A DNA stretch of 33,229 bases, from NCBI GenBank assembly GCA_029242795.1, contig JAQWTH010000044.1, positions 1-33,229 of the forward strand, in the 5' to 3' direction. How positions within the stretch are numbered: the stretch's first letter is position 1; each line of letters starts with the position of its first letter. Made by a program: the position numbers and the translations under genes. The notes under the pieces were generated by a model. That model saw nothing but the letters and a program-made list of their open reading frames with translations, made no database searches and had not been told where the DNA came from. This document shows, piece by piece, positions 25,573 to 33,229 of the stretch. Source of the stretch: Candidatus Pelagibacterales bacterium (GTDB lineage: Bacteria; Pseudomonadota; Alphaproteobacteria; Pelagibacterales; AG-422-B15).

Positions 25573-26930
25573 ACCTTCTCTGGGATTACACCTCTGGGCA
25601 TAAATCTCAAAGTAATTAATAAAATTGCTCCCATAATAAATAGTCTCATATGCGGAGCGCTTGCAATTAAATGCATTCTAATTGGGTCGCCGTAATCTAG
25701 TCCACTAGTGACTAAGCCAATAAAGGCAATTGAAATAGGTTCTGCTTCTATCCACATAAACCATATGAAGAAACCACCAAATATTGAACCCAAATTATTT
25801 CCACTTCCACCAACAATCACCATTACCCAAATTATAAATGTAAATCTTAGTGGCTGGTAAGTTCCTGGTGTGAATTGTCCATCCAAGGTGGTTAACATTG
25901 CTCCAGCAATTCCAATTATAGCCGAGCCTAATATAAAAACTTGCAAGTGTTGCCCAACAATATTTTTACCCATTGCACTTGCTGCAACTTCATTATCTCT
26001 TATTGCTCTTAACATTCTACCCCAAGGAGAATTTAAAGCGAGCTGGCTTAAAAAGAACAAAATTACAAGAACAGAAATGAATAAACCTGCGTAGCAAAGT
26101 TTGACATATATACTTGATCCTTCAATTACAAGTTTATTCAAGAGATCTTGTTTGCCAGACACAGTTTCAATCGCTGAAAGTTTTGATGAATTTAACCATT
26201 CAATGATATTTATAAACCATTCTGAATCTTGTAATCTAATTTCATAAGGCACTGGTCTTGGAAGGCCAGTTACATTCTTAACACCTCTAGACAGCCAGTC
26301 TTCATGTTTTAAGATTGCAATAACTATCTCAGAAATTCCAAGAGTTGCTATTGCCAAGTAGTCTGAGCGCAAGCCTAGAGTAACCTTGCCTATAATCCAT
26401 GCAAGCAAAGCAGCTGCAAATGCAGCAGCAATCCAAGAAAAGACAATAGGCATCCCAAGTCCACCAAGGAAACCAGTTTTTGCTGGATTAACATCCTCAA
26501 TTAAATCTATTGATGGTCCATAAAAATTACCTAATCCAATAACAGCTAATAAAATAACAAAGACAATAAAAAATCTTTTTTTGAAAACAGACTTTATATT
26601 TTTTGATACATAGAAAATAAAAAATGATGCAACAATTACAATTAATAGACTAATTAATATACCAGTGCCACCAACAGACCATGCTTCATAGATTGGCTGA
26701 TGAGATATAAGAACAGCCACAAGCCCACCTAAAGCTGTAAATCCCATTACTCCTGCATTAAACAAGCCTGCATAACCCCACTGCAAATTAACGCCCATCG
26801 CCATTATTGCTGAGATAATACATAGATTAAATATGCCAATTGAAACAGACCAAGACTGACCAATGCCAACAATTATTAATAAAAGTGCCATGAATGAGAA
26901 GGCAAGATGAGTTCTATATCTTTGTATCAT
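25557..26930 (-). CDS. livM: Branched-chain amino acid ABC permease LivM
   Basis: This 457-residue inner-membrane permease has about ten helices. It shows the LivM features GYAGLFNAGVMGF near the N-terminus, LRSDYLAIATLGISEI in the middle and NSPWGRMLRAIRDNEVAASAMGKN, the cytoplasmic coupling loop for the ATPases. It is longer than many LivM proteins because of a hydrophobic extension at about 100-150 and a loop at about 230-270. It starts within the last 4 bases of livH. It pairs with LivH to form the membrane pore for the solute brought by the binding protein. Confidence 0.92.
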   Translation of the reverse strand: MIQRYRTHLAFSFMALLLIIVGIGQSWSVSIGIFNLCIISAIMAMGVNLQWGYAGLFNAGVMGFTALGGLVAVLISHQPIYEAWSVGGTGILISLLIVIVASFFIFYVSKNIKSVFKKRFFIVFVILLAVIGLGNFYGPSIDLIEDVNPAKTGFLGGLGMPIVFSWIAAAFAAALLAWIIGKVTLGLRSDYLAIATLGISEIVIAILKHEDWLSRGVKNVTGLPRPVPYEIRLQDSEWFINIIEWLNSSKLSAIETVSGKQDLLNKLVIEGSSIYVKLCYAGLFISVLVILFFLSQLALNSPWGRMLRAIRDNEVAASAMGKNIVGQHLQVFILGSAIIGIAGAMLTTLDGQFTPGTYQPLRFTFIIWVMVIVGGSGNNLGSIFGGFFIWFMWIEAEPISIAFIGLVTSGLDYGDPIRMHLIASAPHMRLFIMGAILLITLRFMPRGVIPEKVVRPR

Positions 26931-27946
26931 AGTGTCTTACCTCTAAAAATTCCTGTTGGTCGAATAATTAAAACTATTACTAAGATAATAAATGATATAG
27001 CAAACTTATAATCGGTAGATAAAAATTGCATTAATCCATCAGGCTCAAGATTAGTAGGCAGCAAATACATGAAAAACTTTTTATAAGCATACGTAAGCAT
27101 AACTTCTGAGAATGCGATTATATATCCACCTGCAACAGCACCTAATGGATTTCCAATTCCTCCCACAATAGCAGCTGCAAACATTGGGAGTAATAATTGG
27201 AAATATGTAAATGGTTTAAAACTCTTATCAAGGCCATATAAAACTCCAGCAATTGTTGCAAGCATGCCAACTATAATCCATGTAATCATCACGACTCTAT
27301 CGGGATTAATTCCAGACAATAGAGCAAGATCTTCATTATTTGAGTAAGCTCTCATTGATTTGCCCATCTTCGTTTTTTGCAAAAAATAAAATAGCATCAT
27401 CATAGTTATGAGAGCTATTACAATTGTAAGTACTTGTGTTGACTTAATACTCAATCCTTCTGGAAGGCCTGTATATGATTTAAACTCAACTGCTTTTATA
27501 ATAAATTTTTCTCCATCAAAAAAAGTTCTATCTTTGGGACCAATTATAAATCTTACGATTGCATTCATTATGAACATAACCCCAACCGACACAATCATGA
27601 ACACAACCGGTTGACTCTTCTGTTCTCTATAAAATTTATAAACAATTCTATCAGTGAGTAAGCAAAAGCCAGCAGTTAAAGCCATCGCAAATGGCAAGGC
27701 AATTAAAGCAGTAGGAAGCACACCAGCAGTTAAGCCCCAAGATTGAAATAGCCATGTTATAAGAATGGCAATCATTGTTCCAAATGCCATCAAGTCACCA
27801 TGAGCAAAATTTGAAAATCTTAAAACAGCATACACAAGTGTAATACCAAGAGCTGCAAGTGCCAGCTGTGATCCATAAGATAGGGCAGGAACAATTACAA
27901 AATTTGCCAATAGTATTATTGCATTAAGTAAGTCGTAGTTTTCCAT
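26927..27946 (-). CDS. livH: Branched-chain amino acid ABC permease LivH
   Basis: This 339-residue permease has about eight to nine helices. Typical LivH segments are LALAALGITLVYAVLRFSNFAHGDLMAFG (about 26-54), the coupling loop KTKMGKSMRAYSNNEDLALLSGINPDRVV, and AAAIVGGIGNPLGAVAGG. It lies 2 bases after livF and overlaps livM by 4 bases in the operon livG-livF-livH-livM. Together with LivM it forms the channel energised by LivG and LivF. Confidence 0.93.
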   Translation of the reverse strand: MENYDLLNAIILLANFVIVPALSYGSQLALAALGITLVYAVLRFSNFAHGDLMAFGTMIAILITWLFQSWGLTAGVLPTALIALPFAMALTAGFCLLTDRIVYKFYREQKSQPVVFMIVSVGVMFIMNAIVRFIIGPKDRTFFDGEKFIIKAVEFKSYTGLPEGLSIKSTQVLTIVIALITMMMLFYFLQKTKMGKSMRAYSNNEDLALLSGINPDRVVMITWIIVGMLATIAGVLYGLDKSFKPFTYFQLLLPMFAAAIVGGIGNPLGAVAGGYIIAFSEVMLTYAYKKFFMYLLPTNLEPDGLMQFLSTDYKFAISFIILVIVLIIRPTGIFRGKTL

Positions 27947-27948
27947 TA

Positions 27949-28656
27949 TTATCCGCCTAAGAAAGCCTTTCTGACCTCTGTATCATTAAGAAGCTCAGAA
28001 CCCTTCCCTGTAAATTTATTTTTCCCAGCAACTAGGACATATCCATAATCAGCAATATTGAGGGCCTGCTTTGCATTTTGCTCAACAATTATTATTGCTA
28101 CACCTGTTTTTTTAATATCAATGATCTTATCAAAAAGTTCATCCATAACTACTGGTGAAACCCCAGCTGTTGGCTCATCAAGCATTAAAACATTTGGCCG
28201 TGTCATTAATGCTCTTCCGACTGCAACTTGCTGTCTTTGACCTCCAGATAATTCACCGGCCATTTGCTCTTTTTTTTCATGAAGAATTGGAAACAATGAA
28301 TACATTTCTTCAAATGTTTCATCTAGGTCATCTTCTCTCAAATAAGCGCCCATTTCTAAATTTTCTTTAACTGTTAATTCGTTAAATATATTCATTGTCT
28401 GCGGGACAAACGATATTCCAGAGGCAACTCGATCTTGAGGAGAAAAATTAGAAATATCTTTTCCATCAAGAAATACTTTTCCTTGGCTAAGTTTTAACAT
28501 GCCTAGCATTGCTTTCATTGCTGTAGATTTACCAGCACCATTTGGACCAACAATTACAGATATCTCTCCTTTATTCACAGAAACACTGCAATCATTAAGA
28601 ATATTTTCGCCACCATACCCACCAACTAAATTTTCACAATAAAAGAAACCGCTCAT
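27949..28656 (-). CDS. livF: Branched-chain amino acid ABC ATPase LivF
   Basis: This 235-residue ABC ATPase has Walker A GPNGAGKST (37-45), Q-loop near Q86 in FVPQTMNIF, signature LSGGQ (136-140), Walker B VLMLDEP (156-162) and H-loop region ending IIIVEQNA. The VEQN motif near the H-loop and the C-terminal tail VRKAFLGG are typical of LivF. It overlaps livG by 4 bases and is followed 2 bases later by livH. It hydrolyses ATP with LivG on the cytosolic side. Confidence 0.93.
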   Translation of the reverse strand: MSGFFYCENLVGGYGGENILNDCSVSVNKGEISVIVGPNGAGKSTAMKAMLGMLKLSQGKVFLDGKDISNFSPQDRVASGISFVPQTMNIFNELTVKENLEMGAYLREDDLDETFEEMYSLFPILHEKKEQMAGELSGGQRQQVAVGRALMTRPNVLMLDEPTAGVSPVVMDELFDKIIDIKKTGVAIIIVEQNAKQALNIADYGYVLVAGKNKFTGKGSELLNDTEVRKAFLGG

Positions 28657-29417
28657 ACTGCTCCACTTCTCCCTAAATAAGCTGAGATCACTTCTTCATT
28701 TTTCTTTATATCTTCAATTTTACCCTCAGTAAGAATTTTACCCTCTGACATTACAATAACTTTGCTGCAAAGTTTGCTGATAAATTCTATGTCGTGTTCA
28801 ATCATACAGAACGTATAACCTTTTTCTTTATTAAGTTTTAGAATAACTTCTGCAATTTCATTCAAAAGAGTTCTATTGACTCCTGCTCCTACTTCATCAA
28901 GTAAAACAATATTAGCATCGACCATCATTGTTCTTCCAAGTTCTAATAATTTTTTTTGACCTCCAGATAAGTTACCAGCCAATTCATAGGTAAGATGTGA
29001 AAGGTTTAAAAATTCAATAACTTCAGTTGCCTTATCTTTTATTTTTTTTTCTTCATCTTTTATTTTTTTTCGGTTAATCCAAGCGTTCATTAATTTTTCA
29101 CCAGATTGAAAACCGGGAACAACCATAAGATTTTCAAGTACAGTCAGTTTTGAAAATTCATGTGCAATTTGAAATGTTCTTAGTATGCCTTCATAGAATA
29201 GTTGATGTGACGGTTGTCCTGTAATATCTTTATTTTTAAAAAATATTGATCCACTAGAAGGCTCAATACTCCCACAGATCACATTAAATAAAGTTGTTTT
29301 ACCCGCTCCATTTGGTCCAATTAATCCAGTGATTGAGCCCTGTTCAATTTCGAGCGATACATTATCAACGGCATGTATGCCGCCAAATTGCTTACTAAGG
29401 TTTTTTATTTCAAGCAT
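28653..29417 (-). CDS. livG: Branched-chain amino acid ABC ATPase LivG
   Basis: This 254-residue ABC ATPase has Walker A GPNGAGKTT (34-42), ILRTFQIAHEF at the Q-loop, signature LSGGQ (150-154), Walker B IVLLDE (170-175) and MIEHDIEFI at the H-loop. The FQ..EF segment and the EHDIEF motif mark it as LivG rather than LivF. The Walker B motif continues EVGAGV rather than the more usual EPxAGL, a variation known in Liv-like ATPases. It is the first Liv gene of the minus-strand operon, 36 bases after the EamA gene. Confidence 0.93.
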   Translation of the reverse strand: MLEIKNLSKQFGGIHAVDNVSLEIEQGSITGLIGPNGAGKTTLFNVICGSIEPSSGSIFFKNKDITGQPSHQLFYEGILRTFQIAHEFSKLTVLENLMVVPGFQSGEKLMNAWINRKKIKDEEKKIKDKATEVIEFLNLSHLTYELAGNLSGGQKKLLELGRTMMVDANIVLLDEVGAGVNRTLLNEIAEVILKLNKEKGYTFCMIEHDIEFISKLCSKVIVMSEGKILTEGKIEDIKKNEEVISAYLGRSGAV

Positions 29418-29453
29418 TTTTTAAACAATACGCTAGTGACAACAATGGAGCAA

Positions 29454-30359
29454 TTAATTATTAGCATTTGAAGTTTGATTTAAATAAAGAGCAAACAAAA
29501 TAAGGCCTAGCGAAAGTAGTACATTTATTTCAATCGCTTCATTTAAGAAGATGGCTCCAGAAAAGTAAGCTATTAAAGGAATCATAAAATTTATTAACGA
29601 CAAAAAAACAGGTCCAGTTGTTTCAATGATTTTAAAAAATAAAAGATTTGCGATTGCTGTTGCAAATACTCCTTGTACTGATACTGCTAAAATAGCTTTA
29701 GAATTAAAATCATTAAGCCAAAACGGTTCAAGGAATAAAGCAAATGGTAGTATCCAAATAACACTTGCAATTGTTACTCCGGTTGCAAGAGAAATAAAAT
29801 TTATTTCAGGAACGAGTTTAGTTAAAACAGCATTCAAACCATAACAAGCAGCAGCTAACAAAACAATTAGCTGACTTATTATTTCAATTGAATTCCCTTT
29901 TCCTATCTGCGTAAGAGTATCAAAACCAAAAAGTATTAATAATCCACAAAATGCAATAATAAAGCTAAGTACTTTTTTAAAATTGATAATTTCATTTTTT
30001 AATATAATTGCACTCAATGCTAATGTAAGTAAAGGCATTGGAGACATTAACACTCCAGCCAAACCAGCATTTATATATATTTCTGCTGAGGAAATTAATG
30101 AAAAAGGTATAGCTAGTCCAAAAGCTCCAAGAATAAAATAAAAGAGAATTAATTTTGGTTTAAGTACTAATTTTTGTTTTTGTAGCTTCATAACTACATA
30201 TAAAATTATTGAAGCCATCAGAAGTCTTAAAAAAACATTTGTAATAGGGCCAATTTCTTCAACTGCTAGTTTAATAAATAAAAAATTGACTCCCCAAATA
30301 GTTGCTAATGAGAGAAGAAATATCCAGCTGATAAAACTTGTTTGATTTATTTGTTTCAT
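29454..30359 (-). CDS. EamA/DMT-superfamily transporter
   Basis: This 301-residue membrane protein has about ten helices in two EamA repeats. The first has WGVNFLFIKLAVEEIGP and FLRLLMASIIL; the second has SLINFMIPLIAYFSGAIFLNE, the helix-9 region. It is distinct in sequence from the other EamA protein in this window. Members usually export amino acids or related metabolites. It lies 36 bases upstream of livG on the same strand and could be the first gene of the operon, which would put a putative exporter next to an importer. Substrate is unknown. Confidence 0.87.
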   Translation of the reverse strand: MKQINQTSFISWIFLLSLATIWGVNFLFIKLAVEEIGPITNVFLRLLMASIILYVVMKLQKQKLVLKPKLILFYFILGAFGLAIPFSLISSAEIYINAGLAGVLMSPMPLLTLALSAIILKNEIINFKKVLSFIIAFCGLLILFGFDTLTQIGKGNSIEIISQLIVLLAAACYGLNAVLTKLVPEINFISLATGVTIASVIWILPFALFLEPFWLNDFNSKAILAVSVQGVFATAIANLLFFKIIETTGPVFLSLINFMIPLIAYFSGAIFLNEAIEINVLLSLGLILFALYLNQTSNANN

Positions 30360-30411
30360 TTAGGTCGGAGGAGAGTATTATTGTATATCCTGAATGTAAA
30401 CGTATTAATAT

Positions 30412-31014
30412 ATGAGGACTATATTCATTTTTGTTGCTTTATTGTCGATGCTTACGAGCTGTGCTAGCAAGCCACCAGATAACCAGGATAATATTTGTAA
30501 AATATTTAGCGAAAAATCTTCATGGTACCGTTTAGCCAATAAATCAGAAGAAAAATGGGGGGCTCCAATTCACGTTCAGATGTCAATCTTAAGACAAGAA
30601 TCTTCGTTTCAAAATAGAGTAAAGCCTGAACGAGAAAAACTTTTTGGTGTTATTCCATGGAAGCGTAAATCTAGCGCATTAGGATATACTCAAGCAATTG
30701 ATGGCACTTGGGATTGGTATAAAAAAGAAAATAACAAGCCATTAGCTTCAAGAGTTAATTTTGCTGATGCAGTTGATTTTACTGGATGGTATATAAATAA
30801 AACAGCTTCAATTAATAAGATTAGCAAAAATGATACTTATAATCAGTACTTAGCTTATCATGAAGGACATGGTGGATATAAAAAAGGAACTTACAAAAGT
30901 AAGGAATGGTTAATTGAAGTTGCTCGCAAAGTAAAGATGAGGGCTAACCGATATGAATCGCAATTAAGTGAATGCGAAGATAATTTTAGTAAAAAATTTC
31001 TGGGTATTTTTTAA
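30412..31014 (+). CDS. Lipoprotein with SLT-like lytic transglycosylase fold
   Basis: The 200-residue protein has a lipoprotein signal (LSMLTSCAS, Cys17), so it is anchored in the envelope. The body resembles an SLT domain: IHVQMSILRQESSF with the candidate catalytic E63, the helix ALGYTQAIDGTWDWY and YLAYHEGHGGY. Such enzymes cut peptidoglycan between MurNAc and GlcNAc, releasing anhydro-muropeptides. That would fit the AmgK/MurU recycling genes elsewhere in the window. Activity is inferred from motifs only. Its TAA overlaps the pdxA ATG by one base (TAATG), implying coupled translation. Confidence 0.78.
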   Translation: MRTIFIFVALLSMLTSCASKPPDNQDNICKIFSEKSSWYRLANKSEEKWGAPIHVQMSILRQESSFQNRVKPEREKLFGVIPWKRKSSALGYTQAIDGTWDWYKKENNKPLASRVNFADAVDFTGWYINKTASINKISKNDTYNQYLAYHEGHGGYKKGTYKSKEWLIEVARKVKMRANRYESQLSECEDNFSKKFLGIF

Positions 31015-31988
31015 TGAAATCTAATAAAAAATTAGTTGCTGTTACAATGGGAGACCCCTCTGGTGTTTCAACCGAGATCATTATTAAGTCTTGGAAAAAA
31101 ACTGCAAATACTTTTTTTGTGATACATGATCCTGATTATATTAAAAAAGTTGCAAATAAGCTCAAAACAAAAGTAAAAATTAAGATTATATCTAGACCAA
31201 AGGAAGCTCATGAAGTTTATAAAAAATTTTTACCTGTCCTTCCTATCAAGATTGATAAAGACACTAAGTTAGGTAAGCCAAATCATAAAAATTCAGAAAA
31301 GATTTTTCACTCAATAGATCTTGCAGTTGAGTTAGCCAAAAAAAAAGAAGTATCTGGAATTGTCACAAGCCCTATATCTAAAGAAGTATTATCTAAATTT
31401 AAAAAGAACTTCTCAGGTCATACGGAGTACTTGGCAAAATTAGATAAAAAAAAACAATTTGGAATGATGTTATTAAATAAGAAACTCAGAGTTGTTCCCT
31501 TCACAACTCATATTCCATTAAAAAATGTACACAAGTATATAAAACAAAAACCATTAACTGATGCAATTATACTTTTAAACAACTCTTTGAAAAAAAATTT
31601 TGATATTAAAAAACCAAAAATAGCTGTTACAGGCCTCAACCCCCATTCAGGAGATGGAGGTCTTTTAGGTAATGAAGAACAAAAAATTATACTGCCAGTC
31701 ATAAAAAAAATTAAAAAATCAGGGATATCAATATCGGGTCCCTTACCTCCAGACTCAGCTTTTCAACAAAAAAATTTAAAATTCTTTGATGCTTTTCTCT
31801 GCATGTATCATGACCAAGCCTTAATACCAGTCAAGACTATTGATTTTGAAAACACAATAAATTACACACTTGGTTTATCTTTTGTCAGAACCAGTCCAGA
31901 TCATGGAACAGGTTATGATATTGCTAATAAATTTATTGCGAATGAAACTAGTTTAATTACAGCTATAAATTACGCTGCTAAAATTTAA
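31014..31988 (+). CDS. pdxA: 4-hydroxythreonine-4-phosphate dehydrogenase PdxA
   Basis: This 324-residue enzyme oxidises 4-phosphohydroxy-L-threonine with NAD in the DXP-dependent route to pyridoxal phosphate. Family motifs are VTMGDPSGVSTE (9-20), FSGHTEYLA with a metal-binding histidine, GLNPHSGDGGLLGNEE with the second, and MYHDQALIPVK with the third. The N-terminus reads GDPSGVSTE where GDPAGIGPE is common. In many proteobacteria pdxA follows surA and precedes ksgA; here it follows an SLT-like lipoprotein and is followed convergently by a glutamine amidotransferase gene only 4 bases away. Confidence 0.93.
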   Translation: MKSNKKLVAVTMGDPSGVSTEIIIKSWKKTANTFFVIHDPDYIKKVANKLKTKVKIKIISRPKEAHEVYKKFLPVLPIKIDKDTKLGKPNHKNSEKIFHSIDLAVELAKKKEVSGIVTSPISKEVLSKFKKNFSGHTEYLAKLDKKKQFGMMLLNKKLRVVPFTTHIPLKNVHKYIKQKPLTDAIILLNNSLKKNFDIKKPKIAVTGLNPHSGDGGLLGNEEQKIILPVIKKIKKSGISISGPLPPDSAFQQKNLKFFDAFLCMYHDQALIPVKTIDFENTINYTLGLSFVRTSPDHGTGYDIANKFIANETSLITAINYAAKI

Positions 31989-31992
31989 TTTT

Positions 31993-32751
31993 TTATTTTT
32001 CAATACTAAAGGTTTGAACTGCATCATTAAAAGAACTAAATAGTTTTTTTGAAAAATCATCTGTTGTAGAAGAAGTTTCAGGATGCCACTGAACTCCATA
32101 AAAATAACCTTTATAATCTTTTAAACTAATTGCTTCGACAGTCTCATCTTTCGCAATTCCTTCAATTTCAAGTGAGTCTGCTAATTTATCAATTCCTTGA
32201 GTATGCAATGAGTTAACCTCAATAGTTTCACTTCCTGCTAATTTTTGAAGTTTGCCATCTTCAGTTAGATAAACTTCATGTTGTTTTCCAAACTGAATAT
32301 CGGGATCCTCAGATTTAGGTGCACGATGATCCATTCTTCCTGGTACGTCATGAATGTCTGCATGTAATGATCCCCCAAGGGCAACATTGACTTCTTGAAA
32401 ACCTCTACAAATTCCAAGTAAAGGAATTTTTTTATAAAAAATATGTTCAATCAAAGGTAATACAGTTTTATCTCTATTAAGGTCTAATGGCTCAACAACT
32501 TTATCTTTATTATAAAACTCAGGATACACATTCGATAGATTTCCTGTTAGCAATACCCCATCAAATCGATTTAGAATTACTTTATAATTTTCAGTGTCCG
32601 CAGTTGCAGGGAGAATAACAGGTGTACAATCAGTGCTATTTAATAGAGCATTTACATAATTTACACCAGTAGCATGGTATGATCTTTTTACGTCATCACG
32701 AGTAAAAACATCTGCAAAAATAGCGACTAAAGGTTTATTTTGCCTATACAT
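31993..32751 (-). CDS. Class I glutamine amidotransferase, PuuD-like gamma-glutamyl-GABA hydrolase family
   Basis: This 252-residue protein is of the peptidase C26 family. The nucleophile is C115 in LLGICRGFQEVNVALGG, and the dyad is H223/E225 in GVQWHPE. NSLHTQGID (180-188) is the usual substrate-site segment. Members hydrolyse gamma-glutamyl-GABA (PuuD, putrescine breakdown) or related gamma-glutamyl amides. The other puu genes are not next to it, so the exact substrate is open. It is divergent from the glutaryl-CoA dehydrogenase gene across 53 bases. Confidence 0.88.
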   Translation of the reverse strand: MYRQNKPLVAIFADVFTRDDVKRSYHATGVNYVNALLNSTDCTPVILPATADTENYKVILNRFDGVLLTGNLSNVYPEFYNKDKVVEPLDLNRDKTVLPLIEHIFYKKIPLLGICRGFQEVNVALGGSLHADIHDVPGRMDHRAPKSEDPDIQFGKQHEVYLTEDGKLQKLAGSETIEVNSLHTQGIDKLADSLEIEGIAKDETVEAISLKDYKGYFYGVQWHPETSSTTDDFSKKLFSSFNDAVQTFSIEK

Positions 32752-32804
32752 AATTATTTAAATATTATTTACCTTACAAATAATTAGCATATATTACTTT
32801 ATGT

Positions 32805-33229
32805 ATGGTCATCAATATCGAAAATAAAAATAGTAAAGTGAACGCCCAAAGCTCTTGGCAAGATGTGTTAGCTTTGAATGAGCAACTTTCTTCTGATGAG
32901 CAAATAACTCAATCTTCAGTAAGGGCTTTTTGTGAAGATAAGCTTTTACCAAGAATTGTTAATGATAACCGCAATGAACATTTTTCAAGAGAAATTCTCT
33001 ATGAAATGGGCGAGCAAGGTTTACTAGGATCCTATCTCAAAGGATATGGTTGTGCTGGTGCTAACTATGTTAGCTATGGTTTGATAGCAAGAGAAATCGA
33101 GAGAGTTGATAGTGCATATCGATCTCTGATGTCTGTTCAAACAAGTTTAGTAATGTTTCCAATCTTTCAATTCGGTACTGAAGATCAAAAAGAAAAATAT
33201 TTACCCAAATTAGCTACAGGAGAATTAAT
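32805..33229 (+). CDS. gcdH: Glutaryl-CoA dehydrogenase, 3'-truncated by the window end
   Basis: About 141 codons are visible from ATG 32805 to the window end without a stop; the gene continues outside. The sequence matches the N-terminal helical domain of glutaryl-CoA dehydrogenase, an FAD acyl-CoA dehydrogenase that turns glutaryl-CoA into crotonyl-CoA and CO2 in lysine and tryptophan breakdown. Diagnostic stretches are [62 protein letters not shown] and [11 protein letters not shown]. An ATG at 32801 is out of frame. The catalytic glutamate region lies beyond the window. Confidence 0.9.
   Translation, partial: MVINIENKNSKVNAQSSWQDVLALNEQLSSDEQITQSSVRAFCEDKLLPRIVNDNRNEHFSREILYEMGEQGLLGSYLKGYGCAGANYVSYGLIAREIERVDSAYRSLMSVQTSLVMFPIFQFGTEDQKEKYLPKLATGEL

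Noticed and set aside
1-33229. tRNA, rRNA, CRISPR arrays, insertion sequences, phage or defence genes
   Set aside because: No cloverleaf-like sequence, spaced direct repeats, transposase, integrase or known defence domain was seen on either strand by reading; a dedicated search was not possible.

Overview
The window is a gene-dense, AT-rich stretch of bacterial chromosome with about 34 protein genes. No RNA gene, CRISPR array, insertion sequence or prophage gene was seen. No gap between genes exceeds about 135 bases. Neighbouring genes often abut or overlap by a few bases, and several convergent pairs share their stop codons. Gene content and order point to an alphaproteobacterium: pckA divergent from a ChvI/ChvG-type two-component system, ahcY nearby, a tsaE-amgK-murU block, hspQ, ispZ, and an alphaproteobacterial SOS box (GAAC-N7-GAAC) before umuDC. 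Low GC, short spacers and missing cluster members suggest a streamlined marine lineage (SAR11/HIMB59/AEGEAN-169-like). That placement is inference, not something computed here.

Layout: 1-1656 holds the end of a mannose-6-phosphate isomerase-type cupin and an MFS transporter. 1653-6956 holds pckA (minus), the ChvI/ChvG-type pair (plus) and ahcY. 6981-10606 is a plus-strand run: tsaE, amgK-like kinase, murU-like nucleotidyltransferase, DsbA-like oxidoreductase, hspQ and ispZ/yciB. 10612-12351 is a minus-strand EamA transporter plus TauD-family dioxygenase. 12398-14560 is an alkylsulfatase-type lipoprotein with a DUF3429 membrane protein. 14557-19104 holds a minus-strand anchored PPIase plus HupE/UreJ pair, divergent from a large DUF3604 (PHP-like) protein. 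19240-21558 is an ammonium transporter with a clear terminator, then a dienelactone hydrolase-like protein. 21579-23305 is umuDC with promoter and SOS operator. 23294-24235 is a membrane-anchored alpha/beta hydrolase. 24325-30359 holds a Liv-type branched-chain amino acid ABC system: a binding lipoprotein on plus facing livG-livF-livH-livM on minus, preceded by a second EamA transporter. 30412-31988 is an SLT-like lipoprotein and pdxA. 31993-33229 is a class I glutamine amidotransferase (PuuD-like) divergent from the start of a glutaryl-CoA dehydrogenase that runs off the end.

The themes are scavenging of organic nitrogen and carbon (Amt, Liv, PuuD-like, GcdH, TauD-like, alkylsulfatase), envelope maintenance and peptidoglycan recycling (AmgK/MurU, SLT protein, DsbA, IspZ), and gluconeogenic control (PckA beside ChvG/ChvI). 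The least explained part is the PPIase-HupE/UreJ-DUF3604 locus. The clearest regulatory signal is the umuDC promoter and operator. Most of the window is recognisable housekeeping and transport; no defence system or mobile element was found.
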